DNA from: an uncultured Christensenella sp.
Lineage (GTDB): Bacteria > Bacillota > Clostridia > Christensenellales > Borkfalkiaceae
Reading direction: 5' to 3'
DNA length: 64,000 nt
NCBI GenBank assembly: GCA_910578065.1
Contig: CAJTPB010000009.1
Location: 22,919-86,918 of the forward strand
The translations under genes and the position numbers were made by a program. This document shows, piece after piece, positions 16,472-25,249 of this stretch (the stretch's first letter is position 1; every line of letters begins with the position of its first letter). Below the pieces are notes generated by a model, which was not told the origin of the DNA, made no database searches, and was given only the letters and a program-made list of their open reading frames with translations.

Positions 16472-16475
16472 GATT

Positions 16476-17624
16476 ATGAAAGAGATTTATGCGTTATTAA
16501 CGGAAAACCGAACGGGCATGTCTAAGGCAACCTTTTCTTCCCCCGTAGAAGGGGCGGAATTTACGCGCGTCGTTCTGCGCCCCGTCCTTTTGGGGGGCGA
16601 AGAAAAATGGCAGGCGGAACGGTTTGCGGGCACAAAGGTTTTTCACCTTAATTTATCCGATACACAGCTGTTTGATTGGCTGGAAAAAACGGGGAAGGCG
16701 TATCGTCAGATCTGCGCAATGTTTGCGGGAAAAACGGTTACGTTTACCGCGCGCGCAAACGGGTATCGGCGTACGGAAACGGGCAACGCGCTTTCCGTGC
16801 CCGCCCCGCGCGGCAACAACCGCGAAAAGAATTATCTTTTAAAAGAGGGGGAGCGTATTCCCGCCCTCGTCGATTTGGGGGTGTTTACCGAGGACTATAA
16901 AATCAAGTCGGATAAATACGATAAGTTCAAGCAGATCAACCGCTTTACCGAACTTGTAGACGACGCGCTGGGCAACGGAAAAAAAGAGGAGCTCACCATT
17001 GTCGATTTCGGGTGCGGGAAGTCTTATCTTACGTTTATTTTATATTACTACTTGGTTATAAAAAAGGGAAAACGCGCGCGAATCATCGGGTACGATTTAA
17101 AGGCGGACGTCGTAAAGCGCTGCAACGAGATCGCAAAGCGGTACGGTTACGAGGGGCTTTCTTTCTGCGTGAACGACGTAACGAAAGGGGGGCTTTACGA
17201 AGGCAAGGTAGACGCAGTGATCACGCTGCACGCGTGCGATATTGCAACCGACTACGCGCTGCACTATGCGATCGAAAAAAACGCGGAAGATATTTTTTCC
17301 GTTCCCTGCTGCCAGCACGAGGTAAACGGAAGTATCCGCGCAGGCGGGGATTTCGATCTGCTTCTCGGACACGGGTTATTGAAAGAGCGGTTTTCCGCCC
17401 TTTTAACGGATGCGATCCGCGCGGAATTATTAAAGCAATGCGGGTATTCGGTAGACGTTTTAGAGTTTGTCGATTTTTCCCATTCCCCCAAAAACATTAT
17501 GTTGCGCGCGCATAAAAAGGCGGTTGCGGGCAAGCGCGATTTTTCCGCGGCGGAACGGTTGATAAAGACGTACCGCTTCCGTCAAACGCTGTACCGATTA
17601 TTAAGCGAGGAGGGCGCAAAATGA
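16476..17624 (+). CDS. Class I SAM-dependent methyltransferase (Methyltransf_32 type)
   Basis: A cytoplasmic methyltransferase of 382 aa. The N-terminal 130 residues have no clear motif and may bind nucleic acid. The Rossmann part starts near residue 160 with VDFGCGKSYLTF (motif I), then YDLKADVVKRC, and ITLHACDIATDYAL. The striking VPCCQHEVN segment is shared with the eukaryotic GSTCD / bacterial family of this fold. The target is unknown; RNA is plausible. It starts 4 nt after the permease stop, and its own stop overlaps the next gene (ATGA), so it sits in the export operon. Confidence 0.85.
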   Translation: MKEIYALLTENRTGMSKATFSSPVEGAEFTRVVLRPVLLGGEEKWQAERFAGTKVFHLNLSDTQLFDWLEKTGKAYRQICAMFAGKTVTFTARANGYRRTETGNALSVPAPRGNNREKNYLLKEGERIPALVDLGVFTEDYKIKSDKYDKFKQINRFTELVDDALGNGKKEELTIVDFGCGKSYLTFILYYYLVIKKGKRARIIGYDLKADVVKRCNEIAKRYGYEGLSFCVNDVTKGGLYEGKVDAVITLHACDIATDYALHYAIEKNAEDIFSVPCCQHEVNGSIRAGGDFDLLLGHGLLKERFSALLTDAIRAELLKQCGYSVDVLEFVDFSHSPKNIMLRAHKKAVAGKRDFSAAERLIKTYRFRQTLYRLLSEEGAK

Positions 17625-18352
17625 AAAAACGAATCGTTATGCCGTTGATCGCGGCGCTGCTGTCGCTTATTGCGCTTTGCTGTTTTTTCGGCTGCGGCGA
17701 AGAAGAAAACGTTGCGGGCGTTTACCGCATGACCCGTTTGCAATACGTAAAAGACGGCGAGATTGTAACCGTAAACACGGGCGATTTATTAGACGGCGAA
17801 GTGATGACGGAAGATTTCGTCGTGCTGCATTTAAACGAAGACGGCACGGCGAAACTTTCTATTACGGGGCAGGGTATTTCGGATGTGCGCGAGGGAAACT
17901 GGACGCGCGGCATGGGTAACAAAACGGAGATTACGGTAGGCGATTTAAAACAAACGGTCGAAATGGAATGGGATCGGTTTACCTTCCGCATGGATAAATG
18001 GACGGTCACGTTTACGCGGCAGGGCAGCTTTGCGGGGCTTTATCGGCTTTCCTGTTTGCAGTATGCGGCGAACGGATTCGTCGTAACGGTAAACGCGGGC
18101 GAAACGTTTATGGATAAAGAACTGAAAGAGGACTTTATCACCATTGTACTGAACGAAGACGGCTCGCTGGTGCTTACCATAACGGACGGCGTAACGGACG
18201 TGACACAAGGAAGCTGGGCGGTAAATATGCAAGACAGCGAGCGCGCCGACCTTTCGTTTGCGGGAACCACGCAAACGGTAAAAATGGATCGTTACGGGTT
18301 TGTATTAAAAATAGACGAATGGACGATCACCTTTTCGCGCGATAAAGTGTAG
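17621..18352 (+). CDS. Lipoprotein made of two duplicated ~105-residue domains
   Basis: Not recognised by function. The first 25 residues are a lipoprotein signal (CCFFGC). Two copies of one domain follow: residues about 32-133 and 137-240. Each begins AGxYRxxxLQYxxxGxxVTVNxG, continues with (D/E)DFxxxxLNEDGxxxLxIT, and ends (D/E)xWT(V/I)TFxR. The pattern resembles small beta-sandwich lipocalin-like lipoproteins of Clostridia. It overlaps the methyltransferase stop by 4 nt and has a GGAGG site. Its location outside the membrane and its link to an FtsX-type exporter may mean it is a partner or cargo, but this is inference. Confidence 0.7.
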   Translation: MKKRIVMPLIAALLSLIALCCFFGCGEEENVAGVYRMTRLQYVKDGEIVTVNTGDLLDGEVMTEDFVVLHLNEDGTAKLSITGQGISDVREGNWTRGMGNKTEITVGDLKQTVEMEWDRFTFRMDKWTVTFTRQGSFAGLYRLSCLQYAANGFVVTVNAGETFMDKELKEDFITIVLNEDGSLVLTITDGVTDVTQGSWAVNMQDSERADLSFAGTTQTVKMDRYGFVLKIDEWTITFSRDKV

Positions 18353-18391
18353 CCTTTTAACGGCGTTTTCGGAAAATTTTTCCAAAGGGTA

Positions 18392-18419
18392 TTGATTTTT
18401 CCCCGATTCGCGGTATAAT
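18392..18419 (+). promoter_or_regulatory. Promoter of the EF-G-like gene
   Basis: TTGATT, 16 nt, TATAAT. Confidence 0.7.
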
Positions 18420-18448
18420 GGTGATATCACGAATAAGGGGATTTTTTT

Positions 18449-20488
18449 ATGAGTATTTCGGCAAAAGACATTCGAAACATTGCGATCATCGGGCACAGCG
18501 GCGAGGGGAAAACCACTCTGTGCGAGGCGATTTTGTTCAACGGCGGTTCGATCGAGCGCATGGGAAGAACGGATGCGGGCAGCACCGTTTCCGACTTCGA
18601 CGAACAGGAGATCGCGCGGAAGATGTCCGTTTCCCTTTCCGTATCGTACACGGTGTGGAAGGAAACGAAATTAAACTTGTTAGACGTACCGGGGTTTTAC
18701 GATTTCGAAGGGGAGTACAATCAGGCGATGCGCGCGTGCGGCGCGGCGCTGATCGTTACGGGCGCAAACGGCGCCGTTACGGTGGGGGCGGATAAGGCGA
18801 TCACGGGCTGCATCCGCGCGAAGAAACCCGCGATCGTATTCATCAACGGCATGGATAAAGAAAACGCCGACTATCACGGCACCGTTGCCGCCCTCCGCGA
18901 ACGGTATCACGGAAAGATCGCGCCCATTCAGATCCCCGTAATGGAGGGGAATAAAATGACGGGCGTCGTAAACGCGCTTACCGATAAGGCGTACCGCTTT
19001 ACCAGCGTAGGCCCGGAAGAGGTGCCCGTTCCCCAATCGCTGAAAGAAGAGTTAGAGGCAATGCAATTTTCGCTGATGGAAACGGCGGCGGAAAACGACG
19101 ACGTATTGTTGGAAAAATATTTCGAAACGGGCGCGCTTTCGCGCGAGGAAACCATTCACGGCATTCGCAAAGGGATCTTCGCCATGAACGTGATCCCCGT
19201 TATGGCGGGCAGCGCGCTGCAAAACCGCGGCGTTATCAACTTGATGAACGAAATCGTAAAGTACGTTCCGCAGGCGGCGGAACGCAGGGAACTTCCCGCA
19301 ACCGATCTTTTAAAAGACGAAGTTGTGGGCATTGCGTGCAAAGAGGGCAAACCGCTTGCGGCGCAGGTGTTCAAAACGGCGGTAGACCCGTTTGTGGGCA
19401 AGCTGAATTATCTGCGCGTCTGCCGCGGCGTGTTAAAAACGGGCGCTACGGTGCTTAATCCCAATACGGGCACGCAAGAACGCATCGGCGCGCTTTATCT
19501 TGTAAAGGGAAAAAAGCAGGAAGCGGTAAGCGAGCTGTGCGCGGGGGATATCGGCGCGGTCGCAAAGCTTGTGAATACGGGCACGGGCGATACGCTGTGC
19601 GACGAAAGCGCGCCCGTCAAATTCGACCCCATTCTGTTCCCTAAACCCGTTTTATACATGGCGGTTTCCGCAAAAGTGCGCGGCACGGAAGACAAAGTGT
19701 TTACAGGGCTTGCGCGCCTTGCCGAAGAGGATAAAAGTTTTACCGTAAGCAAATCGGATACGGGCGAAACGCTTATCGGCGGGCAGGGGGAAGTACACCT
19801 CGATATTATTTGCAAAAAGCTGAAAAGTAAATTCGGCGCGGATGCCGACTTGCATAAGCCCCGCATTGCGTATAAAGAAACGATCCGCTCCGTCGCTTCG
19901 GCAGAAGGAAAGTATAAAAAACAGACGGGCGGGCACGGGCAGTACGGGCACTGCAAAATGCGCTTCGAACCGTGCGAAAACGACTTCGAGTTTGCGGAAG
20001 AGGTCGTCGGCGGATCGGTGCCCAAGCAGTATATTCCCGCGGTGGAAAAGGGGATCGTCGAATGCCTGCCGCACGGCGTTTTGGCGGGGTATCCCGTCAT
20101 CCGTATCAAGGCGGTGCTCTGCGACGGCAGTTATCACGAGGTAGACTCTTCCGAGGCGGCGTTTAAAGCGGCGGCGGAACTCGCCTTCCGCGAGGGCATG
20201 AAAAACGCTTCTCCCGTGCTGTTAGAACCTATTTGCAAATTGCGTATCGCCGTACCCGAACAGTACCTCGGCGACGTGCTGGGCGATTTGAATAAGCGCA
20301 GGGGCAGGATCGTGGGTATGGACGCGCAAGACGATTTGCAGGTGGTCACGGCAGAGGCGCCGCAATCGGAAATTTTAACGTATGCAACGGCACTCCGTTC
20401 CATGACGCAGGGCAGAGGAAAATTTTCCGAAGCGTTCGTCCGTTACGAACAGGCGCCCGAATCGGTATTGCAAAACTTGCAAAAATAA
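18449..20488 (+). CDS. Elongation factor G-like GTPase (FusA paralogue)
   Basis: A 679-residue translational GTPase with the five-domain EF-G plan. G1 is GHSGEGKTTL (residues 11-20), G3 is DVPGFYDFEGE and G4 is NGMDKEN, where canonical EF-G has NKMD. Domain IV holds the TGGHGQYGHCKMRFEP stretch and the C-terminal domain V ends near SYATA-type strands. It belongs to the shorter EF-G2-like clade found beside the true FusA in many Bacillota; its job (recycling, stress or a silent copy) is not settled. It is monocistronic with its own promoter and terminator. Part of its 3' end is duplicated about 190 bp downstream. Confidence 0.93.
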   Translation: MSISAKDIRNIAIIGHSGEGKTTLCEAILFNGGSIERMGRTDAGSTVSDFDEQEIARKMSVSLSVSYTVWKETKLNLLDVPGFYDFEGEYNQAMRACGAALIVTGANGAVTVGADKAITGCIRAKKPAIVFINGMDKENADYHGTVAALRERYHGKIAPIQIPVMEGNKMTGVVNALTDKAYRFTSVGPEEVPVPQSLKEELEAMQFSLMETAAENDDVLLEKYFETGALSREETIHGIRKGIFAMNVIPVMAGSALQNRGVINLMNEIVKYVPQAAERRELPATDLLKDEVVGIACKEGKPLAAQVFKTAVDPFVGKLNYLRVCRGVLKTGATVLNPNTGTQERIGALYLVKGKKQEAVSELCAGDIGAVAKLVNTGTGDTLCDESAPVKFDPILFPKPVLYMAVSAKVRGTEDKVFTGLARLAEEDKSFTVSKSDTGETLIGGQGEVHLDIICKKLKSKFGADADLHKPRIAYKETIRSVASAEGKYKKQTGGHGQYGHCKMRFEPCENDFEFAEEVVGGSVPKQYIPAVEKGIVECLPHGVLAGYPVIRIKAVLCDGSYHEVDSSEAAFKAAAELAFREGMKNASPVLLEPICKLRIAVPEQYLGDVLGDLNKRRGRIVGMDAQDDLQVVTAEAPQSEILTYATALRSMTQGRGKFSEAFVRYEQAPESVLQNLQK

Positions 20489-20499
20489 CGCGTTCGTCG

Positions 20500-20533
20500 A
20501 ACGGCGGAAGGGATTTTCCCTTCCGTCGTTTTA
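20500..20533 (+). terminator. Terminator of the EF-G-like gene
   Basis: ACGGCGGAAGGGA / TCCCTTCCGTCGT stem followed by TTTTA. Confidence 0.85.
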
Positions 20534-20593
20534 CAACGGACAGTCGAGTTTTATATATTAAATTGCCGTAATAAAATAAGCAGGTGTATCTAC

Positions 20594-20622
20594 AAAAAAC
20601 CGCGCCCCGCAAAAGCAGGGCG
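20594..20622 (-). terminator. Minus-strand terminator hairpin, copy 1
   Basis: On the minus strand, GCGCCCTGC / GCGGGGCGC with a TTTT loop is followed by GGTTTTTTG. A near-identical hairpin lies at 22089-22117, after another minus-strand gene. Confidence 0.6.
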
Positions 20623-20649
20623 CAGGGATCAACTTTTCAAGGTGTGATA

Positions 20650-20713
20650 CCCGAATCGGTATTGTAAAATTTATAAAAGCATAACGGACGGGATTTCCCG
20701 TCCGTTATGTTTT
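20650..20713. repeat. Copy of the 3' end of the EF-G-like gene plus second terminator
   Basis: 20650-20687 repeats 20456-20491 (CCCGAATCGGTATTG then a diverged A-rich end), that is, the last codons of the EF-G-like gene. A second hairpin, ATAACGGACGGGA / TCCCGTCCGTTAT (20681-20708) with T tracts, follows. It faces the end of the minus-strand pseudogene and probably ends transcription from both sides. Confidence 0.6.
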
Positions 20714-20721
20714 TATTTCCG

Positions 20722-21915
20722 TTACTCTTCTTCGTTTTTATCGTTCTTTTGTTTGTTTTTTATCTTCGCCGAAATTTTTTGCGTTAATTTATCCCAAAGC
20801 TGTTCCATTAACTTATCCGGCCACAACAAACCGAGAACAGCAAATGTCGGTGCAAGCCACTTCATGGTATCTCTGAGACGTATTAAATGAATAACAGGTT
20901 CACTGTTCCAAAAGAAGAATAAAGTTAATAGGCATAGTAAAGAAACAAAAAGTAATTTTAATCCAAAATTTTCATGCTTGATATTCCTTATTTAGTTTTT
21001 ATAACGAAATGCGACAGGTTTATCCGTACTTTTTTGATAATATTGTTTAATATTAGGATCAACGTTGATATCTACACTGGGTGGAAGGCTAAAGTTAAAG
21101 GAGAAGTCATAGGATGTTTCTGTTGTCCAATGGAAGTAATTCGCTACTGCGGAATTGTAACCGTTATAATCGGGATTGGAATTTGCTTTTACAATTATAA
21201 TCGAATATGTACCCGTATAATTGCCGATATCGAATTTGTAAACGCCGTAACTTCCGCTTGCATAATTCATTCGTATGGTTTTTTCGTCGGAAATGCGGAA
21301 ACGCGCAGCAATTCCTATGTTCGGATTATAATTTGTAATTGCCTCTAAGCCGCGATATACATAAAAACTTGCGGAAACCAAATTTTTCGGTACGGTAATG
21401 CTGGGGTGCGTCGTTTTATATTCGGTGCGGATACCGTCGCTGCAAAATTGTAACCAAGCCGTATCGGGCAGGGCGGTAAAAGAATCTCCCCAATAAATTG
21501 AAGCCGCATCTTGGAAAACGGGCATTTCTTTATTCCATGCCCAATTAAAGGATAATTGCTTTTCGGAAACGTTATCTTTATAAGAGATATGGCTAACCGT
21601 CAGCTTTCCCGTAAAGCCTTCCCAATCGTGCCCTAAATCGATCATAGGCATAATGCCGTCTTCCGTAACTGCCATGTCGCTTTCGAATACCGCTTTGTAA
21701 TCGTAAAGCTGCCGTTTCGAACATTCACCCGTCATTTGTATAAATTCTTCCGAATAGCCGTTTTCGCGCAAATTTTAGTCGACTATTACGATGGGGGCTT
21801 CCCCTGCGGGTAGTTCTTCCGCGCGGGAAGTTACCTTAAAACAAAGAATGCTTCCGATCGCGATTGCGGAAAGCAAGGTGGCGGACAAACAAGTTACAGT
21901 GATACTTTTGTTCAT
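20722..21915 (-). pseudogene. Secreted protein gene interrupted by two in-frame TAA codons
   Basis: An ATG at 21915 with a perfect GGAGGA site starts a signal peptide (46 codons, cleaved near TSRAEE) that ends at TAA 21777-21775. The same frame continues for 260 codons from a TTG (21771) as an intact secreted-type domain (rich in Tyr, Asn and aromatic residues, ending RYKN) to a TAA at 20994-20992. It then continues again, still in frame, for about 88 codons with one strong membrane helix (LKLLFVSLLCLLTLFFFW) and a Lys-rich tail to TAA 20722. Removing both stops gives one 397-residue protein with signal, ectodomain and membrane tail. It is probably a decayed gene; stop readthrough is the other option. 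The region is AT-rich. The ectodomain family is not recognised. Confidence 0.6.
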
Positions 21916-22088
21916 AAGATTTCCTCCCTAACAGTTTATTTGCGAAAAAGCATTTTTGTGTTTTCGCAATTACATAGTAACATATTTTACCAATTTTTCA
22001 ATAGCTTTCTGAAAAAAATTTCATATATAAACGATTATGAATAACAATTAAATGTCAATAAATGACACACATTGGCGAATTTCGACAA

Positions 22089-22117
22089 AAACCGCGCCTC
22101 GCAAAAGCGGGGCGCGG
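22089..22117 (-). terminator. Minus-strand terminator hairpin, copy 2
   Basis: On the minus strand, CGCGCCCCGC / GCGAGGCGCG is followed by GTTTTTG, just after the stop of the 22133 gene. Confidence 0.7.
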
Positions 22118-22132
22118 GAAAAAGGTTGCCGC

Positions 22133-22654
22133 TTATCGAAGCGTTGGTAAAAGTTCCGCAATTATTTTTGCGCTTGCGCACAGTTCCGCGTCCGAAAGCG
22201 GTTCGCCGTATTCTTTCAGCGTTTCCCGCACGAATCGGGCAAGTTCTTCCCCCTGCTTTTCGCAGGAAAGCAAGGCATTTAACACCTGTTCTCTTTTCTC
22301 CTGAGGAACGATTCCGTCTAACAGGGAAGAAAGCGCGGGCTGTTTCTTTTTTGCGCGGAAAAACTGCTCGTACGTCAAATAATACAGCGTTGCCGCGCAC
22401 CCGCAGGCAAATCCGTTTTCGAGTACGGTCGCCGCGTTTTGCACAAGATAAACCGCGCTTCGTTCCCTTATTGCCGCATATGCCGCATAAAAGAGGAGTC
22501 CCAAAAGAAAGGGCGCAAACAAATAAACTTTTTTAGGGCAGCGTTCGGGCAGTATCTTTTTCAGCAAGGATACGCACAGCGTAACGCCGAACGCAAGTAA
22601 AAGCACCTCCCACCGATATAAGCGGAAAGCGCCGAAAATTTGCATTACCGTCAT
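22133..22654 (-). CDS. Membrane protein of unknown function (173 aa)
   Basis: Not recognised. Hydrophobic stretches lie at about residues 14-33 and 45-62 (VYLFAPFLLGLLFYAAYAA), with a weaker Ala/Cys-rich one at about 75-95. The C-terminal half is a soluble, acidic and helical tail. The ATG at 22654 is preferred over GTG 22660 because AGAGGTG sits 3 nt upstream of the former. It lies between the pseudogene and the AraC regulator with its own terminator, so it is probably monocistronic. The N-terminal layout suggests an inner-membrane protein with a cytoplasmic tail. Confidence 0.65.
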   Translation of the reverse strand: MTVMQIFGAFRLYRWEVLLLAFGVTLCVSLLKKILPERCPKKVYLFAPFLLGLLFYAAYAAIRERSAVYLVQNAATVLENGFACGCAATLYYLTYEQFFRAKKKQPALSSLLDGIVPQEKREQVLNALLSCEKQGEELARFVRETLKEYGEPLSDAELCASAKIIAELLPTLR

Positions 22655-22730
22655 ATTCACCTCTGCATTTCCCGCCGCAACGGTATTGTATCACGAAAAA
22701 AGAAATCGTTGGGTTTTATATGACGGAATT

Positions 22731-23519
22731 TTAATTTTTTCCGCCTTTGGGCGGCGTGTTTAAATATTTTTTGTATTGGCGGTAAAATGTGGAATAGTTT
22801 TCAAAGGCGCATTTTGCCGCGGCTTCGGTGGGCGGCGTGCCGCCTGCGATCAGCTGCTGCGCGTATAATATGCGTTTTCGGTTAATGTATTGCATGGCGC
22901 TGATTTGCAGGTGATTGCGAAAGGCGTGCGTGATCCACGATTCGCTTACAAAAAACGTCTTTGCAAGCGAAGAAATATCGAGCGGTTTTTCCAAATTCTC
23001 GTCTACGTAGCGCAGAATTTCTCCGAGCAGCGGATGCACGACGGTCGCGCCGCCGCTTTGCGGCTGCGCTTCGTATTTCAGCGCAAGCAGAATAAAGTGT
23101 AGAATGCCTTGCAGCGCGATATAACGGTCTTCTTCCGAAGAATATTGTTCGATCGCGCAGACGGCGTTTTTGTACGCCCGCGCGATCGCGCTTTCGGCGG
23201 GCACGTTGTAATACGTCTGCATTTCGTCGAGGGCGGGCAAAAGAGGGTCGGGAAGCTCTTCTTTGGGAAAATTGATCACGATCCTGTGATAGGGCGCATC
23301 CGAATTCAGCTTTGCAAAGTGGTATACGGAAGGGCGTATCAAAAGCAGATCGTTTTTGCGCAGGCGGTACACCGAATCCCCCACAAGATAGTCGGAATTG
23401 CCCTCTAAAAAATAATACAATTCGTATTCGTTGTGCAAGTGGCGGCGAAAATCTTCCTTTACGGGATTGCGCGACTGCTTGTTTGCAAAATAAAATTTAT
23501 CTTTGCGAAATTCTGCCAT
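22731..23519 (-). CDS. AraC-family regulator with cupin sensor domain
   Basis: A 262-residue regulator. The N-terminal cupin (HLHNEYELYYFLEGNSDYLVGDSVYRLRKNDLLLIRP) should bind a sugar. Two helix-turn-helix motifs fill residues about 160-255 (LAKTFFVSESWITHAFRNHLQISAMQYI and AAAKCAFENYSTFYRQYKKYL). It is divergent from the uronate operon beginning at 23631, with 111 bp between start codons and two back-to-back promoters, so it most likely controls that operon. Its own promoter places the start codon 7 nt after the -10, which predicts a leaderless mRNA and explains the missing ribosome site. Confidence 0.92.
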   Translation of the reverse strand: MAEFRKDKFYFANKQSRNPVKEDFRRHLHNEYELYYFLEGNSDYLVGDSVYRLRKNDLLLIRPSVYHFAKLNSDAPYHRIVINFPKEELPDPLLPALDEMQTYYNVPAESAIARAYKNAVCAIEQYSSEEDRYIALQGILHFILLALKYEAQPQSGGATVVHPLLGEILRYVDENLEKPLDISSLAKTFFVSESWITHAFRNHLQISAMQYINRKRILYAQQLIAGGTPPTEAAAKCAFENYSTFYRQYKKYLNTPPKGGKN

Positions 23520-23525
23520 GTCGGC

Positions 23526-23554
23526 ATTATAGCATGCGCGTGCCGAAATTGCAA
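23526..23554 (-). promoter_or_regulatory. Promoter of the AraC regulator, predicted leaderless
   Basis: TTGCAA (23554-23549), 17 nt, TATAAT (23531-23526), then GCCGAC and ATG at 23519. Confidence 0.8.
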
Positions 23555-23575
23555 TCTATTTTGCTAAATTCGTTA

Positions 23576-23604
23576 TTGATATTCTTTTTCGGCACGGGTA
23601 TAAT
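23576..23604 (+). promoter_or_regulatory. Promoter of the uronate operon
   Basis: TTGATA, 17 nt, TATAAT. The first gene follows after a GGAGG site. The promoter is close to that of the divergent regulator, leaving little room for an upstream operator. Confidence 0.8.
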
Positions 23605-23630
23605 GTTAAAAAAAAGAAGGAGGAAGCCGC

Positions 23631-24479
23631 ATGATTCGTTTGTGCGCGTTTTCGGACGAAGCGGACGCAAGTTTAAGCGGGCAGATCGACGCGCTGCACC
23701 GCAACGCGATCGCTCTTACCGAACTGAGAAGCGTAGGGGGCAAAAACGTTTCCAAATTGACGGAGGGGGAAGCGAAAGAAATTTACAACACGTTAAAGCA
23801 AGAGGGGATCGCCGTATGGGCGTTGGGCTCCCCCTTGGGCAAGGCGGAAATCGACGTCGATTTTACGCAGTATCTCGAAGAGGTAAAGCACGTTTGCGCG
23901 CTTGCCTGCGCGCTCGGCACCGATAAAATTCGGGCGTTCAGCTTTTTTCATGCGGAAGGGCAGCGGCAAAAGGTGCTCGATCGTTTGAACCGAATGGCAG
24001 AAACGGCGAAAGCGTTCGGCGTAACGCTGTATCACGAAAACGAAAAGGAAATATACGGGGATATTGCTTCGCGCGTTTTCGATTTAATGGAAAATCTGCA
24101 CGGGTGGGAATTTGTTTACGATCCCGCAAACTTTATTCAGGTAGGGGAGCCCTCGCAAAAAACGTTGCCGCTGTTTGCGCATAGGTGCGCGTACTATCAT
24201 ATCAAAGACGTAATTGCGGAAACGGGCGAACTCGTTCCCGCGGGCTGCGGCGATGGGGATCTGCGCGGGCTGATCGCGGGGATTACGAAGGATACCGTGC
24301 TTACAATAGAGCCTCACCTTGCGGTGTTCGAAGGGTATGCGCAGATAGACGGCAGCCAAATGAAGCATAAATTCCGTTTCGAAAGCAAGGGGCAGGCGTT
24401 CGATCGTGCTGCCGCAGTGTTAAAAGAACTGCTTGCGCAAACGGGCTATCGCGAAGCGGACGGAGGGTATATCAAGTGA
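23631..24479 (+). CDS. Sugar phosphate isomerase/epimerase-type TIM barrel 1
   Basis: A 282-residue AP-endonuclease-2 fold (xylose-isomerase-like) protein. The barrel strand ends carry likely metal ligands: LYHENEKEIYG (Glu), VYDPANF (Asp), YYHIKDV (His/Asp) and VLTIEPHL (Glu). Members catalyse aldose-ketose isomerisation, inosose dehydration, or 3-keto-glycoside lyase or epimerase steps. It is the first gene of the uronate operon, overlaps the next gene (GTGA), and sits two genes upstream of Gfo/Idh/MocA oxidoreductases that often partner with this fold. The substrate is unknown, probably a uronate or a keto-glycoside. Confidence 0.85.
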   Translation: MIRLCAFSDEADASLSGQIDALHRNAIALTELRSVGGKNVSKLTEGEAKEIYNTLKQEGIAVWALGSPLGKAEIDVDFTQYLEEVKHVCALACALGTDKIRAFSFFHAEGQRQKVLDRLNRMAETAKAFGVTLYHENEKEIYGDIASRVFDLMENLHGWEFVYDPANFIQVGEPSQKTLPLFAHRCAYYHIKDVIAETGELVPAGCGDGDLRGLIAGITKDTVLTIEPHLAVFEGYAQIDGSQMKHKFRFESKGQAFDRAAAVLKELLAQTGYREADGGYIK

Positions 24480-25249
24480 ACGCGGGCATCAATTTATTTT
24501 CTTTGCGCAAGCTGCTCGGCAGCGAAGAAGGCTTTTTATCTACGCTGCGCGCCTTAGCAAACATGGGGTATTCGTATCTGCAAATATCGGGCGCGCCCTG
24601 GAACGCCGCCCTCTTTGCAAAAGGCAGCAAAGAATACGGGCTGCCCGTGTATTTGACGCACGCGCCGATGGATCGCATTTTAAACGATACCGACGCTTTG
24701 ATGAAAGAGCACGAACTGTTCGGGTGCGGCAATATCGGGCTGGGCATGATGCCCGTAGAAACGGTGATAGACGAAAGCGCGTGCAAAGCGTGCATTGAAC
24801 GGTTGAACGGCGCGGCGGAGCGGATGAAGCGCAACGGGTTTACCTTTTTCTATCATCATCACCACTTCGAATTTTTCCGCCATAACGGAGAAACGGTGTT
24901 CGAATATATGTTGAAAAACGCGCCCTCGATCAACTTTACGGCAGATTCTTATTGGCTGCAATACGGCGGCGTTACCCCCGAATCGTACTTTAAAAAACTG
25001 CGCGGGCGCACGGCGTGCGTGCATTTAAAAGATTACCGCATCGTCTGCGAACAGAGCGATACGGGCGCGCGGTTAAAACCCGCGTTTGCGCCCGTCGGCT
25101 GCGGCTCGCTCGACTTTGCGGCGATCGTTAAGGCGGCGAAAAAAGCGGGCGCAAAGTATTTCTTCGTCGAACAAGACGACGCGTGCGATTATCCAGACCC
25201 GCTTGCCCAAGCGGAAAAAAGCATTCGGTATATTAAGGAGAATTTGTAA
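24476..25249 (+). CDS. Sugar phosphate isomerase/epimerase-type TIM barrel 2
   Basis: A second AP-endonuclease-2 fold protein of 257 aa, distant from the first. Likely metal-binding points are FFYHHHHFEF (three or four His with Glu), NFTADSYW (Asp), VHLKDYR (His/Asp) and YFFVEQDD (Glu). It starts with GTG overlapping the preceding stop, and its stop overlaps the following ATG (TAATG). Having two such barrels in a row suggests two successive isomerase, epimerase or lyase steps on one oxidised sugar. Confidence 0.85.
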   Translation: MNAGINLFSLRKLLGSEEGFLSTLRALANMGYSYLQISGAPWNAALFAKGSKEYGLPVYLTHAPMDRILNDTDALMKEHELFGCGNIGLGMMPVETVIDESACKACIERLNGAAERMKRNGFTFFYHHHHFEFFRHNGETVFEYMLKNAPSINFTADSYWLQYGGVTPESYFKKLRGRTACVHLKDYRIVCEQSDTGARLKPAFAPVGCGSLDFAAIVKAAKKAGAKYFFVEQDDACDYPDPLAQAEKSIRYIKENL

